A DNA stretch of 64,000 bases from Nemertoderma westbladi. Its lineage: Eukaryota > Xenacoelomorpha > Nemertodermatida > Nemertodermatidae. How positions within the stretch are numbered: position 1 is the stretch's first letter; each line of letters begins with the position of its first letter. Of the stretch, positions 20,671-32,459 are shown piece after piece. The stretch is from NCBI GenBank assembly GCA_032718475.1, contig JAUCBJ010002444.1:1-64000 (forward strand), read 5' to 3'. The notes beneath the pieces were generated by a model. It was given only the letters and a program-made list of their open reading frames with translations. It was not told the origin of the DNA and ran no database searches. A program made the position numbers and the translations under genes.

Positions 20671-23600
20671 AAGGGACGTCGCTGTTGGAAGATTTAATTT
20701 ATCTAATATTACATATTATATTGAGAGACTATTGAATAACGGGCATATTTAAATGATGGTTTATTTTTGGCTTAAGGATGGGGGGGGGGGGGGGGGGTAT
20801 AGCCCCCACGAACCTTTTATTAAATGACTGTCAATTAGTGTTATATGATAATATTGATTTATATTAGCAATAGTAATAGACATTATTAACTGATTATTTC
20901 ATTATCTAGAGTTTTAGTATTATTGTAATTGAGTTGAACTTTATACTATGCAAAAATTTCAGGAAGTGTAAAGGTATTTACTTACTAGGTTTCTATAACT
21001 GTGTCCGGTAATTTTTATTTTCATATTTCTTTTATTTTTCTTATTTTTTTTTACATAAAGAATAAAGAGTCCAACATTGATCAATGCAATAATTATTGCA
21101 ATAGTTACTAGAAATACAGATTTAATTTATAGATTTCAATTCAATATTAAATGACATGCCCATCGACCACACTTGATTTGGCAGGAAGTTATTTGAATTT
21201 TATTTTTGCGTAATTTTGTAAAATATGATTTTCAGTTTTATTTGATTTTGCTTTGATTTGTTTTTTTCTATACTACAGTACCGGATATATAATTAGTTAT
21301 ACATTTCGCAAACATTTTGGCCGTTATATTATACGAATTGCACATTACCCGGTTGAGTTTTCCCAGCATCCAGTGGAACTCTACCATTGATAAAAGTAAG
21401 TGTCAGCGGCAAGTCGCTGAACTGGATAGTGCACTACTGAATAGGCCTAAAAGGTCGAAATAAATGCATATAGCACTGGTTCCACCTCCAGTGATGTGCT
21501 TCTTCAATTTTTACATTTCTGAGCATAATCATATAAAATATCACAATATCTTATTGAATTCTTATTTTTCTATTCCCACAACATAGTGCCTAGTCGAATG
21601 TTATGATACCAAAAGTAAATTCGATAATTGTTATCGTGCTGTATGGGATGTATTGAACAACACTTGGATTTGCACTGCTTTGTATAGCAGGCAGATGTTA
21701 ATAAGATTACGATTACTTAATTTATAATTTCAGATAATTTACTAATGATAATAAATAGAAGCTCTCATATATATGCTAATAATGGATAGTTAAGTCACTC
21801 TGCCTATATTAAGAATATTTCTGCATTAAAAAATCGATAGGAAAATGTCATATCCTGTCTTTGAAAAGCATCCTGCAGTTAATTATAAGTTCCACTAAGT
21901 AATCTAGAATATGCTGCTGGGTAGCATGATAAATAAATCAATGACAGAAGAATATTGCTTCACCCAATGAATGGGTGAATTCAGATTAAGATATGAAAAC
22001 GTTATGGTTGAACTAAATAATAAATTCTTAAAACAAATTCTAAATACTTTTAAATGTAGAATACTTACTGTTGAATAATGAATGTGTTGTGTGACCGGAG
22101 TGTGACAGGAATGTCATTGCATATGAGCATACCTGATGCGAAGCAATATTACAATATTGGTTATAATTAAATATTAGAAGTTACTTTGTTTTTATTTTAA
22201 GACCAGGATACGCTTTTTTAATTTTTAAAAAGTGAGGATGAAGATAATAAGATAAATCATAGGATAAGAAAAATTACATGACCCAGTATTAAATTAAATT
22301 AAATTACGTGAACCTGTAAGCATTGCAAGCGCAGCAAAGCAAGCAAAAAATTAATTATTTATTAAACAATAATATCTTTTAATAATAATAATAATAAGGA
22401 TAATTTTAACAATAAAATTAGATATTGTACGATAAATAAAACACGTTATTTACCTTTTCGCCCGTCAATCTGACTTATTTACCTCCCTCGCTGAGCTCGG
22501 TCGCTAAATAACAGATCTCAGGTCGAATGGTAAGTAAATAAAGCATATTTTATTTACGTACAATAAATAGTTATAATCATATTCATGCGATTTACTTATA
22601 AAGTAAAACTGTTTGGATAAAATTTACCCGATCGCTTGTGCTTTTAAAACACCAAAAGCAGTTGGAAGAGATGGTGAGTTTATAGAGGCAGGGTTATGTA
22701 ACCAAAACAATAACTCTCAGGGCAAATACCGCACCCTGGTTTGCCATGCCACAGGGAGTCAGATGAGTTGAGTCAGATATGGGGCCCATCACCAATACCT
22801 AAGCTGAAGCACATGATCCACCATTTATTATGCAGATCTTCTGCTGTGCCATGCCCTGCTGCCAGGTGCAGATGGGGTGCACTCACATTGGTAGATCTGC
22901 CTGGTCAGGCCATATATCCCTGCAGCCAAGTATATGGGTCCTTAACCCAGGACCAATGGCGTCCCTATCCCAGAAAGAAGGGGGTCCTAGTTACAGGACC
23001 AGATTATACCCATTACACTATTTTATGATTATTGAAGATAGTTCGAGGCTTTATGTTGTTCTACAAAATTTATTGAATATTGTGTCTCTTCGAACCTTTC
23101 TTCTGATTTAATTCCATGCGAAACTGTTAAAAGGAGAAGGAGGGGAAGAGCATTGCAGTCATAAGGTATTCTAATTATCAGTATTGTATTTTTGATACTT
23201 ATACTGGTATTTGAAATTCATTAAATTTATGATTTGAGTTGTTTTTTTATAACTAATATCCTCGAAAATTGAATCATAGGTATAAAAACTGGCTGAACTA
23301 TAATTTACATGGGCAAAGTTTGTAGATCAATAGATCACCCTGTGGTGTACCCATAGTACTTACAGTTAAGGCGTGTCTCTAGTATTTACAGAATGCTAAT
23401 AATGTATTGTTGATAAATTGAATCATTTATTAAAGTTAGCTGATAACAATAGAAGTTATCAGGACGTTTAGTGAAAATATGTCCAAAATTATCTAGGTAA
23501 AGGCATTTCGAAAGTTCAACTTTGATGTATCCCCCAGATAATTGTGGTTTATTAGATTCCCTATAGATTATTGGCGACCCAAAGTAAACTAAGGCAAAGC

Positions 23601-25549
23601 TTCAAGCACCATTCACATGGCTGTTGGTAGCTCAACTAATGGACAGGCATGCATGCCATTGCCTTGCCAAGCCAACAATTATTGATCGTGTATTATTATT
23701 CAGTGACCGTTATTAACTAAAATCCGGGTGCCTATTATTCGACCAATAAATTTGGCATTTAATAAAAGGCAAAAATATAAATATGATTCAGCGGAAGGAC
23801 GTTCTTAGAAAAGTAATGGGGTAACATATGACAACATCTATTGAATTAATACAGTAAATGAGATAATGTACCAAGGATACAAAACATGAAAAAACTAAAA
23901 GCCAGGATTGTGTTTCTTCAAAGTATATTGTTCCTTATCTTAGGTAATAATACAATAAAATTCAAAAGAAATGTGCTCTTTGAATTCATCTTGCACAATG
24001 GATAGGTCACTGCTCACTATACTATACCATACTATACATGTTGCTGTGTATGTAGTAAGTAAACCAGTACTTAGTTAGTAGCTGAGCTGAATTATAGGCA
24101 TCATGTTTACAGTTTTACAGTGGACGCAGAGTAATGATGCATTTGGCATATTAGTACACTGCACTAGTAATTGTTGTAGGGGTATTTACAACTCTGTTAA
24201 ACAGACTGCAGTGGTATGTGTAATATGTGCATGTAGATAGATATAGGTGTGGAGTGTAATAGGATATTGATACCAGAGTCATTATAGAAAAACTACCAGC
24301 TGATATAATATGGCAAGCCTTTTCAGTTTCATATTTCATTAATTTACATTGCATGTAAAAATGCATAATGATTTATTTAGATTATATAAATTTTCGTAGT
24401 TTTTGTTTAATGCAAACAAGCATTAATATCTTAATCTAAAATTAATCACACTCTCGAGAGATTGCCCTGGGGTGTAGTGTGGATATTAGGTGGACATTTT
24501 CTGTATAAAAGAAGTGATTATAGTCAATACAATGTTCCCCAAGATTAATACAACTTGGTTTAATTACTTCTATACATTTATATCTACCTGCACAAGAGTA
24601 TTATGGTCCTCTGAAAAACAGTAAGTATGATTATTCCTCAGTTTCTAAAAAATTATTAACATGTGAGAGCTATTGTATACCTGACAAGCAACAGCTACCA
24701 CTGCGAAAGATAGTAGTAGTATGGGAAAATGTTAGGTAGTAATATTGGATTTGTTATCTATTATAAAGATATACCTCTATTGTCGTCCTTAGCCTGACAC
24801 AAATGTGTTCTGGATCAAGACAGATGAGCATAATGGATCTCTTTATCTATCATATAGACAGACATAGGAACTTGATGGAATTCATTCTCCAGATAGTCTT
24901 CTTATTGGATTGATTAATAGGGGGAAAATTGTCCAGTTCAGCCGCCTTCCCTTCCCAGGCAGACACAAAGGATGGGCTGGCCCAACCTGAGATAAATAAT
25001 GCAGCCTCAAACTCATCAACTAATACTTCACATGTTAATTTCATTTCTGAATTTTATTATCTTGACGTTGTGATATGACCACGTATCTGATATCATTCCA
25101 TTATTTAAAAAAATATGAAATTTAGATTAATCTTATTATGGTGCTTTGGATAGTCCGTCTCAAACATGTTTAACATGCTACCCTTATATGTCTCCTAATT
25201 TATTTTTAATTAAAATGATTGGACTGCACTGATGTGCAGTGTGATGTAAAATACCTCTGTGGTAAATTAACTTGATATTATAAGTGTCATGCGCCGCCTG
25301 CTTCCAATCCTGAATCCCACCGGTCCTGTGATCCTGGTCAAACTATGGACAGTAGAATTGAATCGAATCGAAGTACAGTACAACAGTAGGCCTGACAGCT
25401 GTTGTTTTTCATTTCATATTTATCAACAGTGATGATTTGTGAGCTTAATTTACTGTCAGTGAAACCATTTCAGGAAGGAACTGCACAATGAGTTATGCCA
25501 AGTTTAATACATAAAATTCAATCACATTTGTTTGGCTCTGGGATAGTTG
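20671..25549. other. Long unassigned region
   Basis: No gene recognised in nearly 5 kb. Contents: an 18-base G run at 20780-20797; a hairpin-like segment near 22470-22510 with ctccctcgctgagctcggtcgc flanked by TTATTTAC-type sequence; and a less AT-rich stretch at 22690-23030 with frames in several phases that looks like an unclassified repeat. A minus-strand frame at 24850-25044 has a possible acceptor but no recognised domain. Confidence 0.4.
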
Positions 25550-25815
25550 GTACTGGTGACATACAGAGCAATCAGTGGGTGACAACGAGGCACCACCAAT
25601 GCTTTTGTATAGGTTCTGTTTGAAGATGTACTGGACACAATGAACCCAGCAGAGCCTCCCTATGTGGTGTCCCCATCAGATAGATCTAGGCTTAGACTAC
25701 CATATATAGATAGATATATTTGTTGTAGTTCTAAATAATCTAATCTCAAGATTCCGCTTTATTCTAAGTGACTTTCAAACCCCTGGACTCGTGGACTACC
25801 CATTCAAAGGGCAAC
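25550..25815 (-). pseudogene. Old, heavily diverged LINE-A fragment
   Basis: The minus-strand homology to LINE-A is visible as DNA words in the right order: gaggcaccaccaatg, gaacccagcagagc, tagttctaaataatctaatctcaag, taagtgactttcaaacccctgga and the cccattcaaa junction, each a few substitutions from the 9.3-9.55 kb copy. No open frame survives. It carries the same cccattcaaa junction as the copies at 9.5 and 39.8 kb, which places it in that subfamily. Confidence 0.65.
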
Positions 25816-26359
25816 TGATACCAAACTATGACTGTTTGATATAGCCTTCACAGCGGCAATGGCTTTGATAGTATATATAAGATTTGTAAACTTAGATACC
25901 CATTAAAGCGTATCAGATTAAATATTATGTACAATACATAAACATTGCAATTAATGCTAATAGTACAGTATGTTAGTTATAACAGCTATTGGAGCATCCA
26001 TTTTCTTCATGCCGCTGGTTAATCTTGGTTGTAAATATAAGTAAGTATGGTTGAGTTGCTTCATTGTATTGATGTTGAGCAGTTTTATTGTCGATCATTT
26101 GGATTAGGATACACATGAATGCTTGTATGATATTCGGTGTCTTGGAAATTCATGGCTAGTAAACACACTTGGAAAGAATCAGAACACGAAATACTGATAG
26201 TGTTCCACCATGCAGATTAGTTTGTTGACCTGCTATTCCATCAAGTTTATCGTCACAAATCTGGCGAACCAAAATAACTTTAGGGCTATATTAATATGTG
26301 AATACCAATTTCAGCATATTGAATTGTCCTTAAAAACCAATCAAATCAGCACGCTGGTG

Positions 26360-26600
26360 GAAGGTGGTATCTCAGTTGGATGGGCGTTGGGCTTACAATC
26401 TATTGGTTGTAGGTTGGAGCCACGCCAGGGTCCACTCAGCCTTTCATCCCTGTGGTCGATAAAATGAGGACCAGTTGAGTTACTACTGGGAGCAAAACTT
26501 TGATAGGAATAGCGCCCAACCCTACCTTTGGGTAGCAGCTATTGAGCTCCAGACGACTGTTTGCATGCCGGTACTCTCATACTGTAACTTATACTATAAA
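26360..26600 (+). mobile_element. tRNA-derived SINE-like element
   Basis: The head resembles a tRNA gene: an A-box-like tctcagttggatgggc near 26370, then a B-box-like ggttgtaggttggagcc near 26405 at tRNA spacing. A non-tRNA body follows, and it ends in ctataaaaagtaaaatc, an A-rich tail. It would be copied by LINE machinery in trans. No clean target duplication was seen. An intact tRNA is excluded because the acceptor and T stems do not pair. Confidence 0.5.
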
Positions 26601-27360
26601 AAGTAAAATCTAAGGATCTCAATTGTAGACCTGCTGCTATACATTGCTTTACACCATGTAAAAGTTCATTCTCAAACTAGCCCAAAATTTTGTTCCAATC
26701 ACACAATTTAAAGGCAGCAGTTCAAATGCGAAATCATACTTCTAGGACATTAACATCATGATGGGCTACAACCATACATACATCAGCAACACCACTAGGA
26801 TGCATCACCTGCTAACCCAGCAACCCGTACAGTATGCAAACAGCCATTTAAAACCCAAATTCATCTGCATTATGAAAATGTGTAACTTCCAGCAGACGTC
26901 TCAGGAATGACAATGGCTGACCACCACATTTCCTCTCGCCTGTTGGCTGCAATAATGCAAGATCATAAACAGGTTGATCAGTTGTACGGTTGCAGTGGCC
27001 AACAAGTCGCATTCATTGTACCTGCAGGGTGGTGCTTGGCTTTGGCAATTCTCGTCCTACTGATATTGTACAATACATGTACAATGCCTCGTTTATTAAG
27101 GTTGCATTGTTTTTTATACTTTGAACCATGTGCAGTACAGCAGCATGCATCAGCATCATGAAGGACTATTCTGTTGTGTAATGGCTGATCTATCATTCCA
27201 TGTAGTGCATTTTTATTTTCCTTATTAATACATTTTGGGAGATTTTATCATGATATAGTTTGCTTTTACGATTCCAGATTCGAGAGCATCCTATATCTAA
27301 GGTATGAATAATGTTCATATTTCTTTTTCATTTTTGGTATCATTATTTTTTTGGTACCGT
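26601..27360. other. No gene seen
   Basis: A plus-strand frame of 84 codons at 26907-27161 with one hydrophobic stretch is unrecognised and probably chance. Confidence 0.4.
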
Positions 27361-27740
27361 TTATGAATTAATTGCATAAATGTTATAGGGACAATAATTG
27401 GTTATGCTCTTGTCATTTAACTTATTTTTGATGAAAATGTTTTGCAGGACATAGTTTTGTATTTTGTCCATTTTATATAGAATTTTCTTGTTTCCCTGTA
27501 ATGATGTAAATAATGCAGAACTACAGTAATTGGCTGTGGTACCTGGATTTTGTAGGACATTAATTTGATTGTTGTTTGTAATTGGCCTTTCATTTGTCGG
27601 ATTCAACTTCTGAAATTTTATGTGCTGTTTCATTTTTCATGTATTTATTTTTTCCATGATAGTTTATTGTCTATAATTATGCCCAACACTTTATTTCCAT
27701 TGATTGTTTTATGTTTTATTATGCAGTAAGAGGTTATAAT
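27361..27740 (-). pseudogene. Degraded LINE RT C-terminal fragment (tentative)
   Basis: On the minus strand the reading NKVLGIIIDNKLSWKK near 27690 matches the (V/F)LG(V/I)xIDxxLxWxxH block that follows the RT thumb in many non-LTR elements. About 90 codons follow with LYKMDKIQNYVLQNIF, like the LxxLQxxxxRxI block. Stops and frame breaks separate the parts. The catalytic RT blocks are absent. The clade is unknown and the call rests on two short motifs. Confidence 0.4.
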
Positions 27741-28607
27741 CAGTGTATATTTGAGTTGTTCTTTTAAAATGTGATACAAGACAAGTAGAAGTACCACTCA
27801 ATGTTTATATTTTGTTTATACTGCTATTTCGTTCTCAAAAATATACAAAAAAGTGCAGGGATTTAATTAGAATAATTAAAATAAAACTTTTGATTTATCC
27901 ACATGGTGAAAGTCTTAACTTATCCGTTTGTAATAAAAAGTACCCAACAAATATTAAAACTTTTCCAACTTATCCTCCATTTGTAACAAAAAAAGGTCAC
28001 ACACACAATACCCAACAAATATTAAAACTTTTGCATGATAACGGATAACCTTCGTAGTTCTCTTCTTTCATCTAGAACTCAATTGTGTGGTGCGGTTACC
28101 GGATATTTAATATGTGCCCTGTTTCTCCATATATTTAATTTCTTAATTGTAGAAATGTGAAAGCTTTCAATTATAAAACTCCCCACCTACGTACCCTTAA
28201 TCCCACCTATCAACTGCATCCTACATTATCATGAAATAATTTCCATGTTGATTGCGAAACTTAATTATTTATAATTTTATACTAATAATTAGTAAATGGA
28301 TGGGACAGTCAGTATATATCATGTATTGAGTAATGCCACGTTTACTTTATAGCTTAGTCAAGTGCTTCTAAAAGTAAATTGTATAATAATTGGTTAATAT
28401 TTTTTTGATGTGACATTGGATATAAGGGATAGTCCCTGTGGGTAAAAGTCTTGGCGATATCATGATATCATTACACTGACTGGATCACTTTCCAAGTCAT
28501 AAAACATGGCAAAGAATCGCTTGAGAAAGGTAGCTAAAATCGCTTGAGAAAGGTAGCTAACCTAAGGTATTTCGATATTTGCATACCTGATACCCCAAGA
28601 TACCTAC
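27741..28607. other. Unassigned, with two small tandem duplications
   Basis: A segment containing acccaacaaatattaaaac is repeated at about 27943 and 28010 (period about 66 bp). A 24-bp segment, aatcgcttgagaaaggtagc plus four bases, is duplicated head to tail at 28515-28561. No gene seen. Confidence 0.6.
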
Positions 28608-28732
28608 CTCCATGACCATGTTGGTCTGGTATCACATCATGATGTACTCTCAGTGCCATATAGGCCTTTATAGTCACTTGGACTCGTACGATGCCACCCT
28701 GCTGGTCAGTAGGTTCACCATCTACTCTTGTT
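28608..28732 (-). CDS. Candidate internal exon of an unknown protein
   Basis: On the minus strand a pyrimidine-rich tract (tttcccttctgcttgctgc) leads to CAG at 28733-28735. Then 125 nt are open in one frame (TRVDGEPTDQQGG ... VQVTIKAYMALR ... HDVIPDQHGHG) up to a consensus donor GTAGGT at 28607-28602. Composition is less AT-rich than the surroundings and the residue mix is protein-like. I do not recognise the domain. No matching flanking exon was found. It could be a real exon of a large-intron gene or a pseudo-exon in an old repeat. Confidence 0.4.
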
Positions 28733-29264
28733 CTGCGAGTAAGAGCAGCAAGCAGAAGGGAAAGCATGTTTACTGCATGTTGTAGTTAGTTTCACTCAAA
28801 TCGAGAAGGCGGACCTGCCCAATTGGCTAGGGATCAAGTTCTTGTGTGTAATAGTAATATTGCGATTGCTCAGGAATAATAGCTTGGATTCTGGTTTTTA
28901 TAGCAAGCTCTTTTATTATAAGAAAAAAAAACAATACAAACATAATACAATACAACATTTATCAACAATCATGACCGACATTTACTAGCTCAGGAGATTC
29001 ATACATCATCATCCATTTCAGATTTGACTGGGAATAATTAATTATATAGGTAGTCGACTTTTTTACACTGATTTATCACAAATTATCATATTCACCGAAT
29101 TTGATGTGATCCTGGCACAGATTTCTAACGAGATGGAAGTCATTTAGTGGCATTACAATAAAACATCGTATCGCATTGGTGTTTGGAGTACTATAGTAGG
29201 CCTAATCTTCATATCGGTAGTTCTGTTCTTTGCGTGACTTGCACAGTCCCAAGTAAAAATTCAT

Positions 29265-29515
29265 TTAAAAATAAGAATTATCTTCTATAGACATTATATC
29301 GTCTGCTGTTGGTCTTTCAGTAGAACTGGGGGATACAGGGATCGGTATACATCCGATCATGTGCAGGCGATCAGTGCACCATTCCAATCTGCCACATGTT
29401 AAGAATGTGCTTATGTGATCGCAGTTCATATGTAGAGCGTTATAATTAATGGGCACTCTGAACATCCTTGAAAAGCGATAGAACATTTTTGCTAGGTCAA
29501 CACCTATGTGTCCCC
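29265..29515 (-). pseudogene. Possible LRAT-like domain remnant
   Basis: The minus-strand frame reads RGHIGVDLAKMFYRFSRMF, then NYNALHMNCDHISTF. The NCDH segment in a loop after a helix resembles the NCEHFV motif that carries the catalytic Cys in LRAT/HRASLS-type acyltransferases and their relatives. The N-terminal HWGVYxG motif of the family is not visible, and upstream coding is broken by a stop and a frame change at about 29515. It abuts a plus-strand LINE fragment. This is motif resemblance only; chance similarity is quite possible. Confidence 0.25.
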
Positions 29516-29659
29516 TTCCTTAAGTAGTCAGTGTCCATAGATATATGGTTCGGTCCACGATTATAGATGTATTGTGCTTTGTTGATTGTTAGTGCACAAC
29601 TTCCCCATTTAAATTTGGGCAATGACTCCTTTTCAATTTCCATAATTATTGTTGCTCCT

Positions 29660-30311
29660 GAGTTTTCAACCAACAAAACTCCTGTGTGGTGGTAACCTAG
29701 TCTGTAATGCGGACAAGTTTTACTACAACGGCCAGCCGGTAGACATTGTGAACCACTACACCTATTTAGGTATTGTGTTACAGCCGACACTTACTTTCAG
29801 TTTGCATGTCACCAATGTGCAGGACAAATCTCTTAAATCAATACACGGAATTAAAACTCCAAGTCTACTCTCACTCGGAACTGCTATCAAACTGTTTAAA
29901 TTAAAGGTGCGACCTATTGTTTGCTATGGTCTTAAAGAAATCTGGGAGTTCCTAAATGTTGTAAATTTCCTGGACTTTGACAAAATAAAATCAACTTATC
30001 TGAAGCGAGTACTCTCATTGCATAAAACATCGCAAAATCGACTAGTAACGACAATCTGCAAAGAAGAAAATCTGTGTGTGGAACTCCAAAATGAATTTCA
30101 TTTACCAAAAACTAACGAATTCAATAAATATATACAGATGTTTTTGGACTTCACCTGCATTTACAAACAACAAATAGCAACAATCAAATTTCAGAAATGG
30201 ACACATAATAACATGTCAGTACATGGCTTGCATCATCTTATCTGTACTTCAAAGAAATTCCATGACCCGACCAACGAATGCATTTTTCTCTCTATGTGGC
30301 GCTGTGGCTGA
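29660..30311 (+). pseudogene. LINE C-terminal fragment
   Basis: A continuous 220-codon frame starting just after the RT active-site region. It shows the thumb and following block FYYNGQPVDIVNHYTYLGI, then LKVRPIVCYGLKEIWEF and a C-terminal region ending in a stop at 30311. The pattern GQxVxxVxxYxYLGIxL is typical of non-LTR retrotransposon ORF2 downstream of the YADD block. The 5' part is truncated, and no poly-A or repeat tail is evident. It is a different family from LINE-A and from the 14-18 kb elements. Confidence 0.75.
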
Positions 30312-30544
30312 CCGTTATGATCACCTCGCTATCTGCCCTAGCAACCACCATCCTCTGTCATATTGGGCAACCAAATAGAGGGATTTTAACACAATAATAT
30401 GATGTACCTTTTTAGATTATTTAATATTTTAATGAACTGTATAGATATATAGCGTAAATTATAATCATATGTTAATTTTATTATGCTCGCTGTGCCTTTA
30501 CTAATATTGGCTTAATTATTAATTATATATAATAGTAAGTATAA

Positions 30545-30950
30545 GTAAGTTTCAGTATTCAGAATACGGATAGAGTTGCTGAATGTTTAATGAAATATTT
30601 TACTAATAAACATAAAAAAAAGAATAAAAGTATAAAGCATAAAAGTAAAAGTAAAGTGAAGTTTTCTTCGGCCATTAGGCCAGGGATTACAATCAAATTC
30701 TTACAACTTGTATTTCCAGTGTGGTCAATCAAAGGATACTGGTATCATTTAGCTACTATCCAAGGCAAAGATGTGCACTGGCTGTGGCTAGTCCCACTAG
30801 TTTTGGCATTTGTGCCAAAACGAAAACTATGTGGGCATCGAAACGACGACCGCATGAGAGATGTGAATTTAAGCAAGGATTTAATTTTATCACCTTTTAC
30901 ACCAAGGTGGAGCTTTACAATAAATAAATAGAAATATTTATTTTAAAAAT
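30545..30950 (+). repeat. AAAGTAAA-bordered dispersed repeat (tentative)
   Basis: Contains the AAAGTAAAAGTAAAG-type tract at about 30640, followed by ggccattaggccagggatt, in common with 10660-10905 (reversed) and 62262-62312. The plus-strand frame of 113 codons across it has a lysine-rich low-complexity start and no domain, so it is not taken as a gene. It lies between a LINE 3' end and the tyrosine-recombinase relic. Confidence 0.3.
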
Positions 30951-30961
30951 TCACTTTTATA

Positions 30962-31475
30962 TCCGCAAAAATGTCAACAATATCGGTTGATATCGGTGGT
31001 GGTCTGCGTACTACCGAAATGGCAAACCTGAAACTTGAGGACTGCATGCTTACTGATGATGGATACATTATTAAATATCGACAAGCCAAGCAGAAGGAAA
31101 AGTGTTGGAAATACTCCTTGGTTCCGAAGAATAAAAAAGAACCCAAGCCAATGTCATGCAACCCATGTCACTGCATATTTGGAGAATTTGAAGAACTCGA
31201 TTGGCAAACTAGAGTGAAGACTATTTTGAACCATGAACAAGGGAAACGGTATAGCAAGCTTCCAATGGGGTACCATTACTCATGAGTAATCGGGAAAGAT
31301 GTTGCTAAGATTCTAGAGTTTCCCAATCCTGAACAATATACTGGCCACTGTTTAAGTCGGTCTAAAGCCACTATGGCTGTCCGTCCTCCATTGATTTGCG
31401 AAGGCACTTCCATTAGAAAGATGATACAACTGCCAACAAATACCTACAGATGAGTTAATCGTCAAGTTGCATAAT
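30962..31475 (+). pseudogene. Crypton-like tyrosine recombinase relic
   Basis: A first frame of about 100 codons opens with GGLRTTEMANLKLEDC, matching the Arg-I box (G.R..E...L...D) of tyrosine recombinases. After one stop (31283) the same frame continues with IGKDVAKILEFPNPEQYTGH then CLSRSKATMA, matching the ENPE.YTGHCFRRSSAT segment of the Crypton-type recombinase family common in invertebrate genomes. In this copy the HxxR box reads HCLSR, so spacing is kept but neighbours have changed. The catalytic Tyr region cannot be read after about 31450. Truncated at both ends and inactive. Confidence 0.6.
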
Positions 31476-32070
31476 GTCAAAGTACTGATCACTGTCACCT
31501 CAATACTACTGGTTGGGAGTTATGTGGAAATGGAGATGCCACAAGCTTCATCATGGTAAATACAAGTAACTACAAAGACAACTGGTTCACAAACTATGAA
31601 TAAAACTGTACCTAGTGGTGCCCAATGTATCTTCAACTTCGAATAATTAATTGTATTTAATATATTCATAATTAATATTCGTATATTCTAAACGTGGGTT
31701 GATTTTGGGATAAGTCGTTTTTGTCAGCATTTTTTTGCGGGGAAAAAGTGAACTTTAAAAAAAATAACATCAACAAAAAGAAATCATTTTTGTCTTCTTT
31801 TTAATCCGCATTTTACTACTCGTTGAAAATGCGGATAAAAAGGTCGGTCAAAAAAATAGGACTGTCTTTTTGTAATATTTATGGTGGATCATTTTTTGTT
31901 CTTATTGCTGATTTAATTTTATTATTACAACCAACATTATTACCTACAGTTGAGATATATTACTACAACATTCCATTTTTGCAAATATATAGTTATTTTC
32001 ACAATTCAAGAACGCATTTAATATAAATATCTAATAGTATGGTCTCTTTTGTAATTCTATCATATTTTAG
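31476..32070. other. AT-rich spacer or intron
   Basis: No coding signal. A small hairpin (atccgcattt against aaatgcggat, 31804-31836) is present. The last 30 bp form the pyrimidine-rich acceptor of the next exon. Confidence 0.45.
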
Positions 32071-32252
32071 ATGAGCCTGTGGCAATGTTCGATGGTACAG
32101 ATCATATTTTGATTGAATTGAACAAGATGAGTACAACCAACCATGAACGGATATCTTTGCAATTTAAAACCAAACGACCCTATGGGTTACTATTCGCTAC
32201 ATCGGCTGTTTCATCTACCCATTCAATAGTACTACAGCTGCAAAGAAATCAG
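32071..32252 (+). CDS. Laminin-G (LNS) domain exon, neurexin/CNTNAP-like
   Basis: A pyrimidine-rich tract ending ATTTTAG (acceptor at 32070) opens a 182-nt exon in one frame, closed by the donor CAG/GTTAAT at 32252. The translation starts EPVAMFDGTDHILIEL, then RISLQFKTKRPYGLLFATS and SIVLQLQRNQ. This is the first half of a laminin-G fold: the A.F.G....I.L strand, the (I/L)S(L/F).FKT...GLLF hallmark and the next strand. Such domains occur in neurexins, CNTNAPs, agrin and laminins, where they bind extracellular partners. The other half of the domain was not found nearby, so the next exon may lie beyond an intron, or this is a retained single exon. Confidence 0.6.
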
Positions 32253-32459
32253 GTTAATTTTGCAATATAATATATTAACTAATATTTGTTACTTTAGTAT
32301 TTATGCTGATTCTCATTTTTATAAATATTATTATTGCATGGTTAAATAAATGTAATGCCTTTGGGAGTTGTAGTGGCACGCCTCTACCTACATGGAAATG
32401 AGAGTTTTGAAATAAGTCCAGTCCATATTAATTTTTTTAAACAAAATGCACTAAATTTA
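32253..32459. other. No gene seen (likely intron)
   Basis: AT-rich DNA following the splice donor. No second laminin-G exon recognised. Confidence 0.4.

Noticed and set aside
20780-20797. Poly-G tract as a functional element
   Set aside because: Long G/C homopolymers occur at several places here (3397, 6908, 20780, 63188, 63290); their lengths are prone to sequencing error and no function is supported.
24850-25044. Minus-strand exon
   Set aside because: There is an acceptor-like TTATCTCAG but no convincing donor, and the segment could be part of a dispersed repeat.
26360-26600. Functional tRNA gene
   Set aside because: A- and B-box-like words are present but the stems do not fold as a tRNA; better explained as a SINE.
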